Source: Chlamydiota bacterium
Lineage (GTDB): Bacteria; Auribacterota; UBA3054; B51-G9
Assembly (NCBI GenBank): GCA_030596365.1
Contig: JAUVKG010000038.1
Coordinates: 1 to 11,980 of the forward strand
Reading direction: 5' to 3'
DNA: 11,980 nt
The notes beneath the pieces were generated by a model that was given only the letters and a program-made list of their open reading frames with translations, did no database searches and was not told where the DNA came from. A program made the position numbers and the translations under genes. Shown piece by piece: positions 6,842 through 11,980 of the stretch (positions are counted from its first letter, which is position 1; each line of letters begins with the position of its first letter).

Positions 6842-7201
6842 ATGAAAAGAACACTATTAAAATCTAAATTACATCGTGTCCGAATTACGGACTGTTCCAT
6901 AAATTATGTTGGCTCAATCGGTATTGATGAAGCGCTAATGGAAGCCGCTGACATTATACCGTACGAAAAAGTACTCGTTGCCGATATTAATAACGGCAAC
7001 CGGTTGGAAACTTATGCAATTCCCACACCGCGCGGAAGCGGTAAAATAACAATACTCGGTGCCGCGGGCAGATTAGTTGAAGAGGATGATCTGGTAATAA
7101 TAATGTCATTCTCCTCATATTCACCAGAGGAGGCATCGAATCATACTCCCAAAGTTATTTATGTTGATAATGAGAACCAACAGGTGCCGGGTAATCCGTA
7201 A
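6842..7201 (+). CDS. panD: Aspartate 1-decarboxylase
   Basis: A pyruvoyl enzyme that decarboxylates L-aspartate to beta-alanine for pantothenate and CoA synthesis in the cytoplasm. The 119-residue chain aligns without gaps to the start of the family. It has the substrate and processing residues K9, H11, R54, T57 and Y58, the self-cleavage site Gly24-Ser25 in NYVGS, and the GAA turn (73-75). Cleavage before Ser25 would create the pyruvoyl group. The position equivalent to E. coli Asn72, just before Gly73, is Leu here (KITILGAA). The last three residues (Gly-Asn-Pro) and the stop are encoded by a heptamer repeat that continues into the gap. It is divergent from the LolC/E gene and convergent with polC, so it is likely transcribed alone. 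No other pantothenate gene is nearby. There is no Shine-Dalgarno. Confidence 0.95.
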   Translation: MKRTLLKSKLHRVRITDCSINYVGSIGIDEALMEAADIIPYEKVLVADINNGNRLETYAIPTPRGSGKITILGAAGRLVEEDDLVIIMSFSSYSPEEASNHTPKVIYVDNENQQVPGNP

Positions 7202-7224
7202 TCGGTAATCCGTAATCCGTAATC
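7190..7224. repeat. Heptamer repeat (SGTAATC) crossing the panD stop
   Basis: Five consecutive 7-nt units (GGTAATC, CGTAATC, GGTAATC, CGTAATC, CGTAATC) begin inside panD. The first one and a half units encode Gly-Asn-Pro and the TAA stop (7199-7201). The rest is non-coding. Confidence 0.85.
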
Positions 7225-7268
7225 TTTATTATGTAATGATTTGGTAATTTAATGATTTGATGATTTAA

Positions 7269-7313
7269 TTTCAATCGTTTCAATCGTTTTAATCATTTCA
7301 ATTGTTTCAATCA
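7269..7313. repeat. Nonamer tandem repeat (TTTCAATCG)
   Basis: Five phased 9-nt units (TTTCAATCG twice, then TTTTAATCA, TTTCAATTG, TTTCAATCA) end 4 bp before the polC stop codon. Just before them (about 7236-7268) a looser AATGATTT repetition fills the remaining gap. No terminator hairpin for either panD or polC is visible in this 116-bp convergent gap. Confidence 0.8.
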
Positions 7314-7317
7314 TTCT

Positions 7318-10300
7318 TTAAAACAAGCTCATCTGATCGCTTTCGGGTAAATCGCCGAATACACCTGTTTTAAACATGCTTTCCAAGCTGGTCCTGTTGC
7401 ATAGCGTTCTTCTTTGAATATCTTCAACACTTGAAAACTTTTCTTTTTGCCTTTCGGTAATAACCGACTCTGCGGCAGCTTCTCCAAGGCCGGGAAAAGA
7501 AGTAAGCGGCGGAATTATTTCTCCATCTTCAACAATGCATCTTGTAGAGTGAGATTTATAAATATCCAGAGTCTTCATTTTTACTCCCCGCTCAACCATT
7601 TCAAGGGCAATTTCAAGGGAATCCAAAGCGCTTGCATCATTATGGCTGAGATTTCTTCTTCCGTTAACCAGTAAATTTTCCATTGCTTTAATTATTTTGT
7701 TTTTCCCGCCAGCAACGATTTGCGGATTAAGGGCACCTCGCTTAACGGTAAAATATGATGCATAAAAAGCGACGGGATGATGCACTTTGCAGTATGCGAT
7801 TCTAAAAGCATTAATCACATAAGCGACGGCGTGAGCTTTAGGGAACATATATTTAATTTTCAAGCATGAATTGATATACCATTCAGGTACATCTTTAGCT
7901 TTCATTATTTCAATATCTTCCGGAGTAAGCCCTTTTCCCTTCCTAACTTTTTCCATTATTTTAAACGCGGAAAAAGATTCAACGCCTTTTGTAATGAGAT
8001 AATGCATAATGTCATCGCGAGTACAGATAACATCTTTCAAAGTAGCAGTCTTATTCTTTATTAAATCACGTGCGTTATTCAGCCATACATCTGTTCCATG
8101 ACTTAAACCTGAAATTCTTATCAAATCTTCAAACTTTCCGGGACGCGTGTCCATAAGCATCCCACGCACAAAGTCAGTTCCGAATTCAGGGATACCAAGC
8201 GTACCGACTTTACTTTTGCTGTTTCGTGTGGAAAGTCCGAGAGCTTTAACACTTGAAAATAAGCTTAAAGTTTTTTTATCATTAAGAGGTACTTGTGTAA
8301 TATCTTTCCCCGTAAACTCACATAGAAGACGGATTTGTGTTGGATCATCATGACCAAGAATATCAAGTTTCAGAAGTTGATCTTCCATTGAGTGATAATC
8401 AAAATGAGTTGTTTTCGTTCCACTATCAGCTTTATTTGCAGGATATTGAACAGGACAAAATTCAGTTATAGTTTTATCTTTAGGAAGAATAATCATTCCA
8501 CCGGGATGTTGACCTGTAGTCCGTTTGATTCCCGTAAGACCTATTATCGCGCGTTCAATTTCCGCTTGAGGCCAATCTGCATCTATACTTTCCAAATATT
8601 TTTTAACGAAACCAAAAGCGGTTTTGCTTTGCAATGTACTCATTGTTCCGGCACGGAAAACATGTTCACTGCCGAATAATTCTTCGATATAGTGATGAGC
8701 ACGGGATTGGTATTCGCTTGCGAAATTCAAATCAATATCCGGTGTTTTATCTCCTTTAAATCCTACAAAAGTTTCGAATGGAATATCGAAACCGTAGCGT
8801 TCCATTTCAGCGCCACATTTTGCACATTTTCTTGGTGGAAGATCTACGCCGAGTTCAGCTTTGATATTATCAAGTGGAGTTTCTCTTGATTCTCCATTTT
8901 CATCATAGCCGACAAATTCGGTTAAAAAACATTCAGGGCAGGTGAAATGCGTCGGTAAACTGTTTACTTCAGTTATTCCGCTTAAGAAAGCTACAAAACT
9001 GGAACCTACACTACCACGTGAACCAACAATATAACCGTCATCGAGAGATTTTTTAACAATTTTCTGAGCAAGCATATATAAATCGGCAAAGCGGTTTCCT
9101 ACAATGTCATTAAGCTCGCGTTCCATCCTTTTTTTAACAACCGGATGGGGATTTGTTCCGTAAAGTTCTGTGCAGCGGTTCTGACACAAACTTTTCAGCT
9201 CTTCTGTTGCGCCTTCAAGAGTTGGCGGATGAAACCCATCAGGAATAGGTTTAATTTCTTCGATTTTTTCAGCCACTCTTGCGGGGGCATCTATAACGAT
9301 TTTTTTTGCAGTATCTTCACCGAGATATGAAAATTCTTCTAACATTTCATCGGTGGTTTTAAAAGATAAAGTAGCTTTGTTGTCATTATCATCGCCCCCC
9401 TTATCATATCCCTGACCAACCTGCAAAATCTTACGCAGCAGCGCATCGTGTTCATCAACTACGTGAACATCGCAAGTTGCAACGACTTCTTTCGAGAGAT
9501 TTTTTCCGATTTCGACAACTTTTTTGTTAAGTATTTTCAACTCGTCTTCAGATTGAACGATATTTTTTGCTACTAAAAAACTGTTATTTGATGTTGGCTG
9601 AACCTCAAGATAATCATATAAACCAATAACGTCGCCAATCTGTTTTTTAAATTCTTCAGGCGTAATTTTCTTAAGATGTTCGGAAAGAACTAACTTGAAT
9701 ATTTCACCACTTTCGCACGCACTGCCTATAACTAAGCCTTCACGATATTTCATCAAAATATCGCGTGGGATAAGCGGTTTGCTATAAAAATATTCTGTGT
9801 TTGAAATAGAAACAAGATCATATAAATTACGCAGACCGGTAAGGTTTGCGGCATATATAATTATATGGTAAACTTTCTTTTTGAATTTAGAAACTTCTTC
9901 TTTAGAAAGCGATTTGCCTTTATTTTTACGGGATATTACTTCAGAGACCTTTTCGCTGTTGTGATTTGTAAGATAACCCTCCATCCCAAGCAAAACTTTT
10001 ATGCCATGCTTTTTGCCGAGCGAAAACGCTTCCGGAAAAACATGCACATTCCCATGATCGGTTACTCCAATTGCCGAATGACCCCAATATGCCGCGCGCT
10101 CAACCAAATCAGATATTTCAGCTAAACCATCCATCTGACTCATCTTTGTATGTGCGTGGAGCTCGATTCTGCGCTTTTCGCAAGTGTCGTGGCGAATTTT
10201 AGAATCGGTTCGTTCCACGAGTTCGGCTTTTAATTCAACATCTTCTCTGTTATAAATTGCAGTTAACGTTCCTGTAACAGTTATCCATTGTCCTTTTTTA

Positions 10301-11214
10301 AGTTTCAAAAGCTGTTTTGGAGGCTGGCTTCTGTTATTGTAATCGCCATTGTTTTGGTGAATAGAACATTCAATCGTTGATGTGAAATCTGTAATCGAAA
10401 ATTTCTCCTGCTGATAATGACGCTGACCCGGCGGGTCATAGCTCACCACTTTTCCGCTCACCGTAAATTTATTACGAATAGGTTTATTATCTACGAGTTC
10501 TTTAATTTCGGAAAGTTTGTAATGTTTTGCATTAGGAATGCTATAAAGAATATTCTCGCGTTTTTTTAGCGAAGCGGAAATTTTCTTTTTTTCTTCTTCT
10601 TTAACTTTTTGTACATGTTTTTTTATTTTTTCTTCTATAATTGAAGAAAAATCACCGGTACTAAATAAAATTTTTGTATTAATACCCAAATGCGACTTTA
10701 AATTTTCTTGAATTATTTTTTCGCAACCTTCCTTTTTAAGCGTTTTTACAGCTTCGGGATTGCTCACTTTAATTTTTACAACGTCTTTCTCAATTTTCCA
10801 TTCTACCGGATCAAGTAGCGCAGTCATTATTTCTGATTCGCGGCTTATGTCGTAACAAATGTCATCCCAGTGAATTTTAAGAAATTGACCAATAGGAAAG
10901 TCAGAAGAATACTTTGGGCGGAAAAGAATATGTTTAACTTCTGTTCCTGTTTCTTTAAGGAGAGATTGCCTTAATTTTGGCAAAAATTTTGCTGATTCAT
11001 GTGATTTTACTTCAAAATGAAGTTCCCAAAACCCCTTCTCATGATCAATACATAACTTGTCAAATAATAATGATTCCTCACTATTTTCAGACAAATCGAC
11101 ATCAAGCAGTTCATTAAAATTTATACTATTAAGAGATAATACCGTTTTCACAAATCTATATTTTTTTAAGGTTAATAAAATTATATCAAAGCTGTTTTTT
11201 TCACGCAAGGACAT
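7318..11214 (-). CDS. polC: DNA polymerase III alpha subunit, PolC type, lacking the exonuclease domain
   Basis: A replicative polymerase of 1298 residues; B. subtilis PolC has about 1437. In order: an N-terminal domain (about 1-230) with a charged KVKEEEKKK helix; an OB fold (about 248-335); PHP (about 349-600); palm, thumb and fingers; a helix-hairpin-helix (about 1234-1256); and a C-terminal clamp-binding motif QMSLF (1294-1298). The active site shows VGSRGSVGSSF (730-740), PDIDLN with D826 and D828, and D951 in KLDILGHDDP. The PolC zinc module is C759, C762, C797 and C800. The DnaQ-like exonuclease normally inserted in PHP is missing: residues about 416-446 are a charged linker and no DxE motif occurs. 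The reading frame is intact across this site. PHP ligands H353, H355, D362, H387, E412, H450, C500, D582 and H584 are all present. No Shine-Dalgarno or clear promoter precedes the start. Confidence 0.96.
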   Translation of the reverse strand: MSLREKNSFDIILLTLKKYRFVKTVLSLNSINFNELLDVDLSENSEESLLFDKLCIDHEKGFWELHFEVKSHESAKFLPKLRQSLLKETGTEVKHILFRPKYSSDFPIGQFLKIHWDDICYDISRESEIMTALLDPVEWKIEKDVVKIKVSNPEAVKTLKKEGCEKIIQENLKSHLGINTKILFSTGDFSSIIEEKIKKHVQKVKEEEKKKISASLKKRENILYSIPNAKHYKLSEIKELVDNKPIRNKFTVSGKVVSYDPPGQRHYQQEKFSITDFTSTIECSIHQNNGDYNNRSQPPKQLLKLKKGQWITVTGTLTAIYNREDVELKAELVERTDSKIRHDTCEKRRIELHAHTKMSQMDGLAEISDLVERAAYWGHSAIGVTDHGNVHVFPEAFSLGKKHGIKVLLGMEGYLTNHNSEKVSEVISRKNKGKSLSKEEVSKFKKKVYHIIIYAANLTGLRNLYDLVSISNTEYFYSKPLIPRDILMKYREGLVIGSACESGEIFKLVLSEHLKKITPEEFKKQIGDVIGLYDYLEVQPTSNNSFLVAKNIVQSEDELKILNKKVVEIGKNLSKEVVATCDVHVVDEHDALLRKILQVGQGYDKGGDDNDNKATLSFKTTDEMLEEFSYLGEDTAKKIVIDAPARVAEKIEEIKPIPDGFHPPTLEGATEELKSLCQNRCTELYGTNPHPVVKKRMERELNDIVGNRFADLYMLAQKIVKKSLDDGYIVGSRGSVGSSFVAFLSGITEVNSLPTHFTCPECFLTEFVGYDENGESRETPLDNIKAELGVDLPPRKCAKCGAEMERYGFDIPFETFVGFKGDKTPDIDLNFASEYQSRAHHYIEELFGSEHVFRAGTMSTLQSKTAFGFVKKYLESIDADWPQAEIERAIIGLTGIKRTTGQHPGGMIILPKDKTITEFCPVQYPANKADSGTKTTHFDYHSMEDQLLKLDILGHDDPTQIRLLCEFTGKDITQVPLNDKKTLSLFSSVKALGLSTRNSKSKVGTLGIPEFGTDFVRGMLMDTRPGKFEDLIRISGLSHGTDVWLNNARDLIKNKTATLKDVICTRDDIMHYLITKGVESFSAFKIMEKVRKGKGLTPEDIEIMKAKDVPEWYINSCLKIKYMFPKAHAVAYVINAFRIAYCKVHHPVAFYASYFTVKRGALNPQIVAGGKNKIIKAMENLLVNGRRNLSHNDASALDSLEIALEMVERGVKMKTLDIYKSHSTRCIVEDGEIIPPLTSFPGLGEAAAESVITERQKEKFSSVEDIQRRTLCNRTSLESMFKTGVFGDLPESDQMSLF

Positions 11215-11227
11215 AAAATTCTGACGA

Positions 11228-11329
11228 AAGGTCGTCCCGATAAATCGTGACTTAAGGTTGCTCGCTTTGTTCGCTTAAGGTCATCCCGACTTTGTCGGGA
11301 TTTAAGGTTGTCCCCATAAATTGGGACTT
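11228..11329. repeat. Four-unit array of palindromic 23-27-nt repeats
   Basis: Four head-to-tail units lie at 11228-11253, 11254-11276, 11277-11303 and 11304-11329. Each starts AAGGT and ends CTT or TTT, and a fifth AAGGTT begins at 11330. The body of each unit is a different palindrome: unit 3 is ATCCCGAC-TTT-GTCGGGAT, unit 4 pairs TCCCCA with TGGGA, unit 2 pairs GCTCGC with TTCGC, and unit 1 is a damaged TCCCGAT/ATCGTGA. The junctions are conserved but the stem sequences vary, although stem capacity is mostly kept. Confidence 0.75.
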
Positions 11330-11350
11330 AAGGTTACAGGCACTCGGAAG

Positions 11351-11378
11351 AAATTGTCCCGAACCACCGGGACAATTT
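11351..11378. terminator. Perfect 11-bp hairpin, terminator-like
   Basis: AAATTGTCCCG (11351-11361) pairs perfectly with CGGGACAATTT (11368-11378) around the loop AACCAC. On the plus strand the stem is followed by GTTTTC; on the minus strand by CTTCC. For a leftward gene beyond the window it would insulate polC from read-through. It could equally be another member of the local TCCCG/CGGGA palindrome family. Confidence 0.45.
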
Positions 11379-11462
11379 GTTTTCATGCTTTATTCATTGC
11401 AGTTTTAAGTGCATTTTATATGACAAACGACACAAAAATATACTTTAACAAAAGTAATTTTA

Positions 11463-11582
11463 CCGAAAAAGTACCTCACTTCGACCCGAAGTGAGCTGTT
11501 TATTAAAAATTTATAAGCACACTTTTTGAAGATATATTTTTATCTAAATAGTCATTTCGGGTCGAAATGACGTACCAACATT
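11463..11582. repeat. REPIN-like element: two palindromes in inverted orientation
   Basis: Hairpin A is CTCACTTCG-ACC-CGAAGTGAG (11475-11495). Hairpin B is GTCATTTCG-GGT-CGAAATGAC (11551-11571). Both are perfect 9-bp stems with 3-nt loops. Read from opposite strands the two ends are the same sequence with few changes: AGTACCTCACTTCGACCCGA on the left, GGTACGTCATTTCGACCCGA on the right. The outer flanks also match (CGAAAAAG on the left, CGAAAATG on the right). The 55-bp centre is AT-rich and carries no gene. This is the layout of a REP doublet (REPIN) or a small MITE. Confidence 0.65.
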
Positions 11583-11707
11583 TTCGAGTAACCTCTAATT
11601 TTCATTTTTTTGTCAATATAATGATAAAATAAATTCTTTATTAATATTATATCATAGTTGTAAGACAAAAGTTGTCAGGAAGTTTTTTGAGAAAAAAAGA
11701 TGTCAGG

Positions 11708-11737
11708 AAATTCATCCCGATTGATCGGGATGAATTT
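11708..11737. repeat. Near-perfect 14-bp-arm palindrome
   Basis: AAATTCATCCCGAT (11708-11721) and ATCGGGATGAATTT (11724-11737) are perfectly complementary with TG between them. The core ATCCCGA/TCGGGAT is shared with unit 3 of the array at 11277-11303. The 9-mer TGTCAGGAA occurs just before it at 11701-11709 and also at 11673-11681. It could act as a terminator in either direction, but there is no strong T-run. Confidence 0.65.
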
Positions 11738-11817
11738 AGTATTCATTTCATCCTTGGGTGTACCAAACATCGATTTTTGATATTCGATTTATTAACTTCT
11801 TAAATCTTAAATCGTTA

Positions 11818-11980
11818 ATCGATATTCGATATTCAAGTGTCAGGTGTCAGCTCCTAAACTTGATAATTGGTAGTTGAGAGTTCGATATTGGATATTCAAG
11901 GTGTCAGAGGTCAGCTCCTAAACATGATAATTGGTAGTTGAGAGTTCGATATTGGATATTCAAGGTGTCAGAGGTCAGCT
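11818..11980. repeat. 64-bp tandem repeat, continuing beyond the window
   Basis: Copy 1 (11818-11880, 63 nt) is diverged at its left end. Copy 2 (11881-11944) is 64 nt and copy 3 (11945-11980) is cut by the window edge. Copies 2 and 3 are identical over the 36 bases visible. The unit begins TTCGATATTGGATATTCAAG and includes TCAGCTCCTAAAC and GATAATTGGTAGTTGAGAG. There is no spacer variation, the unit length is not a multiple of three, and no reading frame spans it. Confidence 0.9.

Larger units (their letters stand above)
11215..11980. other. Gene-free, repeat-rich region upstream of polC
   Basis: In 766 bp I find no reading frame worth calling in any frame. The region holds, from left to right: a four-unit palindrome array, an 11-bp hairpin, a pair of palindromes in inverted orientation, a 14-bp palindrome, and a 64-bp tandem repeat that leaves the window. 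The intervening sequence (about 11379-11462 and 11583-11670) is AT-rich and featureless. The polC promoter should lie here or within the palindrome array, but no clear -10/-35 pair was found on the minus strand. Confidence 0.7.

Noticed and set aside
6805..6900. Upstream start at 6900 for the LolC/E gene.
   Set aside because: It would overlap the first 59 bases of divergent panD and add 32 residues with no family resemblance before the canonical MFYEF start.
9865..9981. A frameshift or pseudogene as the explanation for the missing PolC exonuclease.
   Set aside because: The reading frame is continuous and the flanking PHP strands and ligands are intact on both sides, so decay is not supported by the sequence.
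7447..10125. Several plus-strand open frames opposite polC (for example 7447-7674, 8392-8679 and 9865-10125).
   Set aside because: They are antisense shadows of a continuous, motif-rich PolC frame and have no family features.
11420..11494. A 24-codon frame starting ATGACAAACGAC and ending inside hairpin A.
   Set aside because: No ribosome binding site, no recognisable product, and it terminates within a repeat element; most likely chance.
11818..11980. Possible CRISPR array at the right edge (about 64-bp periodicity fits a repeat plus spacer).
   Set aside because: The whole unit repeats with no variable spacer; copies 2 and 3 are identical over all visible bases. It is a plain tandem repeat and no cas gene is present.

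Overview
The window is an AT-rich stretch (roughly one third G+C by eye) of a bacterial chromosome. It carries six protein-coding genes I can support, and its gaps are full of short tandem and palindromic repeats. The organism is probably a diderm (Gram-negative-type) bacterium, because it encodes a LolC/E-type lipoprotein-releasing permease and a secreted DUF4838 protein. Its replicative polymerase, however, is of the PolC type best known from Firmicutes, Mollicutes, Fusobacteria and Thermotogae. PolC, Lol, DUF4838 and DUF2330 together would fit a member of the PVC group such as Lentisphaerota, but this is a guess from gene content. None of the six start codons has a recognisable Shine-Dalgarno sequence.

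Layout: 1-244 is non-coding with a 15-nt tandem duplication. 245-745 (-) is a GNAT acetyltransferase. 746-1004 is a gap with an imperfect 27-nt inverted repeat and a good promoter candidate. 1005-2627 (+) is a membrane protein of the DUF2330 type. 2637-2717 is a two-copy 40-nt hairpin repeat. 2724-5318 (+) is a secreted DUF4838 protein. 5319-5565 is a repeat-packed gap between convergent genes. 5566-6804 (-) is a LolC/E permease. 6842-7201 (+) is panD, with a stop codon that lies inside a heptamer repeat. 7202-7317 is a repeat gap. 7318-11214 (-) is polC. 11215-11980 has no gene but holds a four-unit palindrome array, several perfect hairpins, a REPIN-like nested inverted repeat, and a 64-bp tandem repeat that runs off the window.

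The genes do not form one pathway. They are housekeeping genes (replication, pantothenate/CoA precursor synthesis, lipoprotein sorting) mixed with an envelope/secreted pair (DUF2330 and DUF4838) that could be co-transcribed.

The most interesting observation is in polC. The DnaQ-like 3'-5' exonuclease domain that normally interrupts the PHP domain of PolC is absent, replaced by a linker of about 30 residues. All nine PHP metal-ligand positions appear intact. This polymerase may proofread with its PHP domain, as mycobacterial DnaE1 does, or may depend on a separate exonuclease encoded elsewhere.
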